A DNA stretch of 64,000 bases from Symsagittifera roscoffensis (lineage: Eukaryota; Xenacoelomorpha; Acoela; Convolutidae), in the NCBI RefSeq assembly GCF_963678635.1, contig NC_087071.1:31978141-32042140 (forward strand), read 5' to 3'. Position 1 is the stretch's first letter, and each line of letters opens with the position of its first letter. The position numbers and the translations under genes were made by a program. The notes below the pieces were generated by a model. The model saw only the letters and a list, made by a program, of their open reading frames with translations, made no database searches and was not told the origin of the DNA. Shown here in pieces: positions 1 through 11,100 of the stretch.

Positions 1-880
1 TTGTTTTTTAATTCAGTCTTTACGAAATTTATGTAATTGTCTCGTTTTGATATTGTTATGATATAATCGGTAACTAGACTTTTTTTACCCCTGAACAATT
101 TTTCTTACAAATATTGTCAGAATTTAAGTCATTCATGCAATTGTTTTCACGTACTTTAATGCTTTATTACCTTAAAAATTCAAATATATTTACCGAGTCA
201 TCTTAATGTATAGATAATGTTGGAAAGTTTAACGAGAGGTTTTAAGTTGTTAAGAATGAAGTCCAAATTTGTTGGTCATGAACTAGCTAGTCTGCATGCC
301 AATTTGTGTAACAAAAAATTACTTTGAAAAGTTTGTCGGTGAAGGGGAAAAGAAAAAGCGCCAAATTTTGTTTTCAAATAATTTTATAGAAAAAGTCATC
401 TTTGTTCGGAATCGTTGTTTTCGTCTTAATTCCAGTCGTCTGAGTTTCCGTTTTTTTTTTTCAAATGCAGTTTTACTATAACTAAAAGTTGTTCTGCTAC
501 TTTGAATTTGTGAACTCTAATTTTGAATAATAACATACTTTTTTTGGATTTTTGTTCGATAAAACGGTTTCAGCTTATGTTATATCGGTTAAGTCATCTC
601 ATGTTGCGTACTTTTGAGGAAAATAAGTTCTTACGCTCTTGTATGTATAAAGAGGGTGGTATTAAAAACTTTAAGTTTTTAGCTCAGTTATTTTGTGACA
701 AGTTTTGCTTTCGTCATTATAGAAATCGACACAAGTTTTGTCGGTTAGTTGCCGTTTGTCAAAGGATTTGCAATACTTTTTAGGGCTGTTTATCAAAGTC
801 ATACTAGGTGATTTTATATAGTTTTTTAGAAGAAGCATTTTTTCGACTTCTTCTAAGTGAACTTGCTTGATTTTTTAATC
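1..880. other. T-rich stretch with no recognisable gene
   Basis: I see no exon, repeat or RNA gene here. The short open frames are T-rich and have no coding-like composition. The plus-strand excess of T matches the introns of the WD40 gene further right, so this may be intron of the same transcription unit (inference). Confidence 0.4.
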
Positions 881-962
881 AGACTCGTTCTCACTTGGTC
901 TAATGGTAACGCAGTTGCCGTTGCACACTAAGGTCCTGAGCTCGAGTCCCGGGCGGACCTTG
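881..962 (+). repeat. tRNA-like Pol III fragment (degenerate)
   Basis: A box-A-like block (TGGTCTAATGG, about 897) is followed by a box-B-like block (GAGCTCGAGTCCC, about 938) and then a T-run. The segments that should form the acceptor stem do not pair, so this is a tRNA-derived SINE fragment or tRNA pseudogene and not a working tRNA. Confidence 0.5.
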
Positions 963-2677
963 TTTTTTCAGCATGTATGAAGTAGATTTTTTTCTATGGA
1001 AAATTCAGTCGACGTACTTTTGTTGTTGTGCTCTTTTTTGCCGGCTTCTTTTTTCCAAAGTTTAAAATTTTTCATTGGAGCTATTCTTGCTAAAATTGAT
1101 GGTCATCACTGCTGCTGTTTTTTTTGTCAGTTCATCAACTTAGATTTTGGTTAAGTTTTTTATTAATATTTTTGAGTCACTCAACGTTGTTATTTTTTTT
1201 AGATCATAGCACATCTATATTTTTTGTCCTATCTATCTATCTGTCTATCTATCTATCTATCTATCTATTTATCTATTATATATTTAAAAGCGGGCATCAC
1301 TGTCGCGCCATGTTAAAGATTTCACAACGTTGCTAAAAATTTGTCAACTAATTTAAAATTAATTGGGTATTGATACAAAAACTGGCCTCCAATAAAAAAA
1401 CAGAACAAACAAACATATTTCACCATTTTTTGATTTTTTGGTACTTTTTGAGGCAATAGTTTTTCAAAATTCAGTTTTTTATGTTCGTAGGAAATGTTCC
1501 TATCTTAAAAGTTTCCTTAAAGAGAAGTTGTAAGAACTGCATAAAAAAACCGAATCACTAAAATATGGTCGGAAGTGTTTTGTCAAAGCTTAGTGTTCTG
1601 AAAATATATATTTTTGAGTCGTTGGAAATCTTGCATCCAAATGTGAGTTCTCAAATATGTTTATGTTCTGAGATATGACATTTAAATGATTTTTTGAGAA
1701 AATTTGGATTTAAAAAACTTCACAACATTTGAAATTTCCAACCCTGTAGTCAGGTGCTGTCGAGGTACTATCAAGGGTTGCAATTCTTGCCTACCAAAAT
1801 GACTCGCCAATTCTTGCCTACCAAGGTAGTATCCGTTGAAAAATAGATAAATGGCGTTCCCAAAATGCGAGTTTGGAATTGGCGCGAAAAATTTTGATTG
1901 ACTTCTAGTTTCGAAAGTAAATTTAAGTTTTAGATATCTTAGCGGAATTAGAACAGTTCTCAATTATGGTTATCGGATTGATGAAACTATTTTTTTTCTG
2001 AGCAGCAAAACTTGATTATTATCATTAATTCAATATAATTCAGGTCGGTTTTGGTTCAAAAGTTTAAGTTTAAAAGCGTAATCGCTTAAAATTTTTTTGA
2101 CAACAGTTCTTTCTGGCTTTTTGTTTTGTTTTTGGGTCAATGGGCGTCTACCGACGTATTGTCGGCTTAGTGGCAGCTCGGGAAAAATTAAAAACTTAAT
2201 GATGATGGTTGGTTGTGCTTCTCGACGGTTTTTCCGAAATTAAAAAAAATCAAAAATATTGCTCCTTTTATGCTGCGCTTGCGTTGTATCGCAAGTTATG
2301 CGTAGCTTTGATTTGTCTCTGTGTTAGCCGTTGCTTTTTTGTGAATTCAGATGCATGTTTTTCTGAGTCGATGTTCTGTAGAACATTTTGTTTCGGCTTG
2401 GCTAGCTCAAATAGCATAAGCTACATCCGATTCATAGGATCTAATTCAATGCTGCTTGTGTTTTTGGTGCAAAAAACTTTGATGGAGTAGTAGAAAAGGC
2501 CGTCATCTCTCGTATCAGAGGCACTGTTCTCCGTTCTTCTGATTTTTGTTTTCCAAGGCTTACATAATTTCTATGCGTCTTTTGCATTTCCGAGTGTTTT
2601 TCTTGCTATTTGCCGGTTTTCAATTCTGATCGCGAGTTACAGGTTCGCGTTTCCGGAATGTCTATTTAGTCATGCAC
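963..2677. other. Gene-free T-rich region with a CTAT microsatellite
   Basis: No exon with convincing splice sites was found. It contains a (CTAT)n tract and, at about 1,778-1,826, two copies of the short string CAATTCTTGCCTACCAA. Confidence 0.4.
1229..1276. repeat. (CTAT)n microsatellite
   Basis: About twelve CTAT/ATCT units, with single-base interruptions (CTGT, TTTAT). Confidence 0.9.
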
Positions 2678-3340
2678 TCTATTTACACTAGCGTCAGCTT
2701 AGTGTATTATTGAAAACTTTAGTTGTTTTTCTAACCTACGCCATTTTTGGGGCACCTCTACAGCTTTTTGATAGCATGTGCTTTGACATTCCAAAAGTAA
2801 TGAGTTAACACAGTTGATTCAATTTAAATTTATCAAATGAACCAAAAAAGTTTTTTGTTTCAAAAAACAGCAATGATATAAACTCGATTTCAGAAATTTT
2901 CTAACACAATTTATCTCGCAATTTTTTGAAACGCATAATTTATACTTATGCGGCTTTATGCTTTCCGATTTGTTACATGCAAAGTTAGTGTGGGCGCCTT
3001 CAGTTTGTTATGTTCCAAATTATTACCTGCAAAAATGTCTTATTGTTTTTGGTGCCACTTCTGCTGAATCGCATTGGCAGTTTATTAGCATTTGTAACTT
3101 CTTTGTTCGTGACTAGTTTTTGTCGATGGTTAAGCGTGCGTGGCTGACTGGTTTGTGCGTGAGACTCAAAATTTTTATACTGCAGTAAATCGCAGATCGA
3201 ATCTTAGACCTAGCCCCATTTCATTCATTAGTAGCTTTTTTTAAAAAAATTTTCTTAGTGCACTTTCTGCAGCTGCTTTTTGTCGTGTTCTCCCTAGTGT
3301 TTGCGAAGCGAAGCTTCCCCTCTGTTTTGAAGATATTAAA
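2678..3340 (+). mobile_element. Dispersed ~650-bp tRNA-related repeat, copy R1
   Basis: This block aligns over its whole length with 8,526-9,195 at roughly 80% by eye, in the same order and orientation. Shared marks are a 5' ACTAGCG-type start, a middle part around GATAGCATGTGCTTT, a tRNA-like module near the 3' end (box A TGGCTGACTGG at 3,141; box B about 3,196) and a 3' tail with the hairpin GCGAAGC-GAA-GCTTCCC at 3,303-3,319. The tRNA-like module lies internally, not at the 5' end as in a textbook SINE. It is probably a composite non-autonomous Pol III-driven retroposon (inference). Confidence 0.6.
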
Positions 3341-3790
3341 TTTCAACTAAAAACGGAAAGAGCCCTGCGTCTAGCTAGGTTTTTGTTTCAAGGTAGGACT
3401 TAATTGTGAACTGCCAATGTATTCTTCTTTTCAGTGGCGAGAGCAAGTGATTTTGGTCTCGGGATCTGGACTTTTTGAGAGTCGATTAACGTAGTTCAGA
3501 GTCTCGTGATGATTTTTTTTCGCGTTTTGAATTCTAAGATCAGTTCATATCTTTTGTTGAAAGATGGGCGAACTCCACTATCAATCGTGATCGACTTGTT
3601 TATTTTTTAGATTTTCATCCGAATAAAAAAATCACTTTTTGATCCAGTTTTGTCAAAATCAATTAGTTTATCAAAAAGAGTTATTGTTCTGAAAACTTAG
3701 AGGTTTCAGGCCATATTGTTTTTTGTTCTGTTTCCTTGCGTTCCTTAACTATTTTCTTACTGCCTGTTGTAATTATGTGTTTTTCTTGTA
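3341..3790. other. Gene-free spacer
   Basis: T-rich sequence between two repeat clusters. An acceptor-like TTCTTTTCAG occurs near 3,436, but no downstream frame with a donor supports an exon. Confidence 0.35.
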
Positions 3791-4100
3791 ACTAACTCTC
3801 TGACGGGTTTGGGATTCGAGTCCCGGCCGAACCATGTTTGCTTTTCACTATGTGTCTGTATTTATGTATACATTGCTTTAAGGCCCTTCCCTTTGGGTCT
3901 AGAAGTAAAGCACGCGGCATCCGAATGGAAGGTCTGGGGTTCGAGCCCCGGCGGACAGTTTTTTTTGAAAAGATACGCAAGAAATTGATTTTGCTTTATT
4001 TCGGAACCTCAAATTAATTAAGGCCGCTCTCACTCGGATTAGAAGTGAAACACGCGCCTTCGGAACATACGGTCTGGGGTTCGCGTCCCCGATGGTTTTG
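3791..4100 (+). repeat. Cluster of three tRNA-like units
   Basis: Three related units follow each other. One at about 3,796-3,836 keeps only the T-arm half (GGGATTCGAGTCCCGG). One at 3,883-3,960 has box A around GGGTCTAGAAG, then GGGGTTCGAGCCCC. One at 4,024-4,100 has CGGATTAGAAG, then GGGGTTCGCGTCCCC. The second and third clearly align with each other, and each is followed by a T-rich run as in Pol III terminators. Acceptor stems do not pair, so I call them tRNA-derived repeat units and not functional tRNA genes. Confidence 0.55.
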
Positions 4101-4104
4101 TTTT

Positions 4105-4490
4105 TCTTCGATTATTTACTCTAGCGAGTATCAAGTGTTTTAGCACGAACCTTCGTTTTTTTCTAATCTAACTCGCATTTAAAAGTGTTCACTAAAAATG
4201 TTCGCTTGTGTGCCTTTTTGCGTTAATCACGATCTGTAGAATTGGAAAGTTCATAGCCTCTGTTCTGGGCTTTATTTTTGGCTATTATTTGTGATACACT
4301 AAGCGTCAGTGATTGAGTGGTTAGTGCGTGAGACTCATAATTTCTAGGTTGTAGGCTAGACATCGCCGAATTTTTACTAATTCGAGGCTTTTTTAACTTT
4401 TTTCTTTTGCACTTTTTATTACTCTACAACTGCTTTTTGTCGTGTTTTCGCTAGTGTTTGCGAAGCACAGCTTCGCCTCTGTGTCAAAAT
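4105..4490 (+). mobile_element. Dispersed tRNA-related repeat, copy R3 (short middle)
   Basis: The 5' half (TTTACTCTAGCG, then TTTTTTTCTAATCTAACTCGCA) matches 6,436-6,660. The tRNA-like module has box A TGATTGAGTGG at 4,310. The tail holds a perfect hairpin GCGAAGC-ACA-GCTTCGC at 4,460-4,476 followed by CTCTGTGTC. It lacks the long middle part of copies R1 and R2, so it is a second subfamily. Confidence 0.55.
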
Positions 4491-4587
4491 TGTCGGACTC
4501 TCGTTTGTCTATTTTCCGGCTTAATTTCCAAAGCATGGATTTTTTTTTCAAAGCATCAATATTGTTTTAAGCAATTTTAACTATAAT

Positions 4588-4690
4588 TGAAAGTCGTTGT
4601 GTAGTTTGTAAGTTTACCAACTTTGATTTTGTTTAATTTGAAAGTCGTTGTGTAGTTCTTAGGTTTAGCAACTCTGATTTTGTTTAGTTT
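4588..4690. repeat. Two-unit tandem duplication, 51-bp period
   Basis: The string TGAAAGTCGTTGTGTAGTT begins at 4,588 and again at 4,639, and the flanking CAACT(T/C)TGATTTTGTTTA is also repeated. A looser relative is at about 9,232, in repeat-rich DNA. Confidence 0.6.
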
Positions 4691-5117
4691 TAATAATTGT
4701 TTTTTTCCCGTCTAAATGGGTTCGGCTAATGCTATATCGACTTTGCTATATCGACTTGGTTCCCTCATTTTGCTTCGTTAAAATTGCAAAAATCGTTTTT
4801 ATGTTCCTTTGTTCCAGAAGGAATTGGGCGTAAAACCTCGAATTTTTCTATGGCAAGAGTTGGTTTTAGTCTTATCTGGCCTCTACCCAAGTTTTGTCAG
4901 CTTCTCCGCCGCTCGGTAAAAATTTTTTAACGGCATTTTTTATGTTCATTGACATGTTTTCCAGTCAATGAAAACAGTCGAGTAAATTTTAAGAAATTTT
5001 GTAGACGATGTTTTTTTGCCATTTAAAATATATAATTGCGACTGTAGCTTCCTCAATTTTAAGTCTCACTTAGGTTCTTTTTCTGTCTTTTTATTCTCAA
5101 TGATTTGTGTGTTTATT

Positions 5118-5157
5118 GTATCACAAATTTTGCGAAGCTCCGCTTCTGCTCTGTGTT
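5118..5157 (+). repeat. Repeat 3' tail fragment with hairpin
   Basis: GTATCACAAAT followed by GCGAAGC-TCC-GCTTCTG and CTCTGTGTT. The same combination recurs at 20,330-20,377, so the two belong to one tail subfamily. It ends about 40 bp before the first visible WD40 exon. Confidence 0.5.
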
Positions 5158-5198
5158 AAACAGACAAAAAAATCTCATAGGGCCTGTTTTTTCTTTAG

Positions 5199-8100
5199 AC
5201 ACGAATGGCTTCGTGAAGTTGTGGCATGTGACTTCCAAGTCGGCTCTGGTGACAAGGAACGAGAACAACACTTCGGACACACTCCAGGGTGCGAATGAGA
5301 ACGACCTGGTCAACGAAGTCTTCCGAAGTGGCATGCCGACAACCACGATTAACTCTGGCAGAAGGGCGTCGAATCGGTAACTCATGAAAATCATAAAGAA
5401 AAATCGAGTTTTTGTTTTTTTTGTTTTGTAGACCAATTGATGATATTAAAATTCATGGATACTTAGCTTAGGTTAGTTTAAGTGGTGTTCAATTTTGCAT
5501 ATTGAAGCCCCATTGAGATAGTTTGCCGCTTTAAAAAATATTTCCTAATATGGTTTGTTTGGGAGCTTGAATTTCAAAAGTGAGTTTATTTGTAGCGCAT
5601 TAAAATCAGTGACTTTTTTGTTTCAGGCAGGTTCACTGTGTTTCATACTCCAGGTGAGTTTTTTCATTTCAGACTTGAACTTCTGAATAAAGGTTTTGAA
5701 AAGTTTAAGAAAGAAAAAGATAGCCACTAATAGCTAAAACGACAAATCAAACTGAAGTAACCCACTGTTGTAGCAGTAGCACTGAAGGAGCTCAGTTATC
5801 ATTTGTGAAAAGTATATATTTTGAATTTTAAAAAAAGTACGTGTACAGGAAATATTAGCTGTGAAGTAAAAGTGAAATTTATCTTCGAGAGAAAAAATCT
5901 TGTCTTGATTTTCCCTGCCCATTCAATATTTACAACGAGTTTTCTGTCGGCTTTCATTTATTGAGTTCGAGATTCAATTTACGACAATAACATTTCTTTC
6001 AAGTATGATAGTTGGGTCCCAAGTAGAAGCAAGTATGAAAGATGGGCCCTGCGAATTTCGTGAAAGTTTCAAAAACAACTAAACAATGCGAACCATGTTT
6101 TCGAAGATTTAAGGCTTGAACTTTCCTTGAGGGGGCATCTATATGTAAGGAACCCATTTTTATACGTGTACCTTCTTGGGTCACGCGTCCCATGGTCTCG
6201 TGTTTGATTTTAGGGTCCCAGTTACGGTGGATCTGAAAAAATGGCTAGCTTCTATGGACAGTGGTGCGTCAGTTGGACAGTCAGATGATGTTGATTACAA
6301 CAAACAAGTCACATTAATAGCTACTGGAGGTAAGAAATAAGTTTTTACACTAGTGAGCGTAGTGAATTAGTATGAACCTACTTTTTTTCAGTTTTCTCAA
6401 ATTGGGTTAATTTTATCTCAACAAGGCAAGTTACAAGTTGTCATTTACTCTAGCGCGATCTTGCGAACATAGTATATTATTACGAACCTTCTTTTTTTCC
6501 AATCTAACTCGCAAATAAAAGTGCTCATTTGGTGGCACTTTTGCTTCAATCACAATCTATGCATTGAAACTTTCGTGGCATCTGTTCTCTGCTTTATTGA
6601 TGGCTTGTGTTTGTTATGAACGCAGTGAATACACTTATATAAGTCTTGGTGATTTTTTCTTAGTTCTTTTTTCAGGAAAAAGTTAACACTCAAGTTTGAC
6701 TTTTTTTACCTCGTAATGTTTATGCATTCAGCCGTAATGGCCTGTTACAAAAGTGAATAAAAGCGTCCCCTAGAATAGAATGGCTTCTAGTATTGAACTT
6801 CTACGCGTAAAACTTACTAATTCAACGGCGGCCGTGCACGTTTTAAAATTGGGGAGATAAATTATGTTATGATGTCTTTGACTTGTGAAGATTTTCATTA
6901 GTCATGCTTCAGGTGTTTTTTTATTTAAGCCATTTTCGACTTTTCAAGTTTTTTTGCGGAATTTTGTTTTACCACCTGAAAAAGCGGCATGCCCTAATAT
7001 ATATAAAATGTTTCAATTGTGATCATCTTGCGGTTTTTGGCGCTCACTGTTTTGTATTAGCCTGTCGCAAATGCGGCGAATTAATCCGTCTCAAATTTAA
7101 ATTTTGTTTGGATGATTGATCCAAATAAGATCTAAATAGATTTCGAAAAATATCAGCATGGATCTTACATGGTATTCCAAAATGATTTTTTCTTTTTTGT
7201 ATCGAAGTTGTATCGAAAATGTCTATCAAAGATACTTCGGACACCTTAAAGGACAGTTGAGCCTTTAGAGTTTTGATTTGAATTGCTGAGTCTGTTTCCT
7301 TTTAGGCTCAGATGGACTGGCGCTTGTGTGGCTGCTGTATGAGCCTAAAGGTATACTGCAGAACCACTCGTCCAAAGTTGAAAAGAAATTTGTTGGTCGC
7401 CAGATGTTCTTCAATTGTGCGTGCATACACAGGTCAGAAGCCAATTACTACCTTAACCACGTATTTGATTAAGAGCCAAAGAACGAAGTTCAATTTTATA
7501 GATACAATTTAAAGGCAAATTGAAAAAATTCAACTGATGTAAGAAAAACGTGAAAAAATTGATTTAAAATAACCTATTGATCCAATTTCCCGAGGTTGGG
7601 TTAATTTTATCAAAACGTCTGCAATGATAGATTTTTAAAATTGAAACATCTTTAATGTCAATAGATTTTTTCGTAATAATCAATGGGCAAAATTTTCAGC
7701 TGTGTTTCCAAGTCTGTTGGCTATATTTGCTTGGTTTTAGATGCGCGATCAACTACAGGAAGCGTTTAAACGCATTCAACATTTTATACAATGTATGAGA
7801 ATTTTGATCTTACTTGATAGTGACGAGTTTGCTGTATTTAAGCTAAAATTCTTAATAATACCGAGAAGGTTTCTGTTCTCGTATAGTCGTCGTAGAAGTT
7901 TACAGTGACTCAATTAGTATTCAATTTATTTCGTCCAAGCTTCCATTAACCTCACTCCTATCCTAATTTAAGTATTGTATAGGGGAACGAAGAACATGAT
8001 GGATGGGCACACTATGAATATCTTCGCCCTGCAGTTCAGCAAGAGTGACCCCACCCACTTTTTTTCTGCCGGCTGGGACAGTGTCCTGTTCAAATGGAAT

Positions 8101-11100
8101 GCCGTCACAGGAGAACGACTACTGTGAGTAGTTTTTTTATTCCTTTTATCCGATAAGGAACGAACCAGCATACGAGCTGGTCCACTCTTAACGCTGAACC
8201 CTTGTTGTGCCTCCTGGTTAACAACCTTGTATTTTTTGATCATTTGTTTTTGTTTGGTCCTAGGCGAAAAAACAACTATCTTGAATCATGATGGGTTTTG
8301 ATCACGGCGCTAAAATCTTGAATGACTTGGCACAGTTTTCTCAAATTGACCCGCTGATTGGCCCAGCTTCATCTAATTGGTTTAATTTTATGAAAAAGGA
8401 TCAACCTTTGAAAAAAATTTCGAGTTCAATGAGTGAGTGGGTTTGTTGACTGTCTAAATAATTCAGTCTGCTCTCACTAAAAAATGAATGGAAAAGAGCT
8501 TATATCGAATTTGTCATCCTATTTTTACACTAGTTTTAACTTAAGTGAGCGTTGGTGTTATACTACGACTATTCTTTTTTTCTAACTTAAGTCGCTAATA
8601 TTGGTGCCACTTTTGGAACACCTCTACGATTTTTTGATAGCATGTGCTTTTATATTTGAATGGTAATAAGTAAACACAGTTGATGCATTTTAAATTCATC
8701 AAATGAAACGAAAAAAGCTATTTTTTTTCTAACAACAACCATCATAAAAAATCGATTTCAGAAATTTTCTAACTCAATATATCTTGCAATTTTTTGTAAT
8801 GCATAATTTCTACATAATGTGGCTTTATGGGTTGTGATTTGTTACATCCAAAGTTAGTATGGATGCCTTCAGTTTGGTACACTCCAAATTATCACTTGCG
8901 AAATTGAGTCTATTAATATTTGGTGCCACTTTTGCTGAATTACATAGCTTTTTATCAGCATATGTAGCTGCTTTATTCGTGACTAGTGTTTGTCGGTGGT
9001 TAACCGTGCGTGGCTGAGTCGTTAGTGCGTGAGACTCAAAATCTCTTGCTTGCAGTAGGTCGCAGATGGAATCATGGCCCTAGTTGAATTTTTTCTAATG
9101 CTAGGCTTATTTCTTTTCTGCACTTTCTAGAGCTTCTTTTTGTCGTGTTCTCGCTAGTGTTTGGGAAGCAAAGCTTCGCCCCTGTGTCAAAGCATGGAGT
9201 TTCAATTCAATATTAACAACTTGTTCTATAATTGAAAGTCGTTCTTTAATTAGTAATTTCACTAATTCTGATTTCGAATACTTTCTTAAAAGTCAATAAA
9301 CTTAGTTCAGACTCTTATGTAGGTCGTAATGATTTTTTCCTTAGAAATTGTTCTGGCTCAAATTTACTTTTTCGTTTTTTGACTTTCGAGTTTGATTTAA
9401 GTTCACTTCGTTTCCTTTGTTAAAAGAAAGGCAAACTCTACTATCGAAGAGCAATAATGTAAAGATCTAGAGAATCAAAGAGCTCCAAGGCTTTCTATTT
9501 TCTTTTTTGAAATTCGAGAGTTGAGATTTAAAAAAAACAATTGAGTATTGTTTCTGTTTCCTTTCGTTTCTTGACTTTTCCAACTGTCTGTTAGCTTTGT
9601 TTTTTTTTTCTTTAAATAATTTCGGTTTCCTTGTTGTTTTAGTTTTCCAAATCATCCTTTGGTTATGATTTCAAGTGCCAATGAACGAAGTGAAGGCCTT
9701 TAATTAGGTCGGGTTTTCAAGTTTTTTCAGGCTCACTTTCAATTTCGATTTTTCGCGGTTTCCTTTCAGATTTGTTTCAAATTCAATTCCATTTCATCTG
9801 CAAAAAAGAAGGAAAGTTATGCCGAGAATGTAACTGGCGCGAAAAAACGTGAATGACTCTTAGACTCGAAATTGAGTTGTAATTTTCAGATTTCCCTGCG
9901 GAATAAAGAAATTATTTTTTGATCCTACTGTCTCTAATTGGGCTGGCTGTTTGTCATAAAGTATTTAAAAATCAAATACTCTTGAGTTTTAAAGAGCTCT
10001 ACAGTGATCAAATTTTCTTCAAAACTTTGAAATTTGAAAATTTTACGAAAAGCCATTAATGTTTTTGGTCTTCATTTTTTGGTCATCATCTTTTGGTCTT
10101 TATTATTCGGTCTCATTTTTTGGCCTCGTTTTTTCATGTTTGTGGGCCATTTTGTTATTTTTGTTGAATATCTTTTTAATGCTTGAATTCTCCATCAGAA
10201 GATTTAAAAGCATGTATTTTTACCTGTATTAATAAAGCGCATTCTTTGCGGCCTGATAATTACTATTCACCTATGTTAGAAACTCAGGTATTCAGAAGGT
10301 CTCCAAGGCGAGTGGTCTATTGGACTGTTTAAGATTAATTACTCAGCAGATAGTTTTTCTGATCAATTGGTGTTGCAATGTCTTTTGCAAGGTTTTTTAG
10401 CGTTCTTTTTTGTCGTAAATTTGTTGCATGTGTATAAGAAGTGCATCTTCGCCGCTGTGTGTGTAATGAATGTCGTCAATTATCACTCTAATCACGTTAA
10501 TTTTTGTGGCTATTTGACTTTTCAAGCTCGCTTTTAAGCTTCTTTTTATGCCTGAAGCTGCTCGGAACTTTTCCTTTTCTTCTAACTGGTCTGTTGACTA
10601 GCAATTATTTGTTCGTTTCAGAGTGATCAAGGGACCCTTGGTTTGTGGCAATGAGGCCCTGTGTATGGACATGGAGACAGACAAGCCACTGTTAATATGT
10701 GGAGATCACTCTTCGGGTTATATAGATGTAAGTTTACACAAATGACGAGCGACTTGAGTTGAAATAAACGCCGAGGATACCTTAGCATCGTAGATTATTT
10801 GCGAACTAGACGTCGTTTTTTAAATCTCGGATTTTTGCGAAAGGTTGCGACAGATTTCAAAAACATTCGCCGAACTTTTTTTTTCTGAACTTATTGATTT
10901 TCGGAGATCCCAGAAGCTCAAGAAGACCATAAGCTGGCCAAAATTTTTCGCACCTCAAGGAAGTTTTTGTGAAAATATCCTTAAGATATTTTTGAGGCTT
11001 TGTTTTGAAGTTTTAATTTATCGGTGGCGGTTTAAGTTATTATGGAGTAAGCTTTACAAAGAAAGGATTATGGTATAAGTTACTCGCTTATATTATTTTC

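Noticed and set aside
3430-3500. Kinase-like phrase ASDFGLGIW after a TTTTCAG acceptor
   Set aside because: Frame ends in TGA after a few codons with no donor; no other kinase motif nearby.
3883-3960. Functional tRNA gene
   Set aside because: Good box B, but the acceptor strands are not complementary and the anticodon arm is poor.
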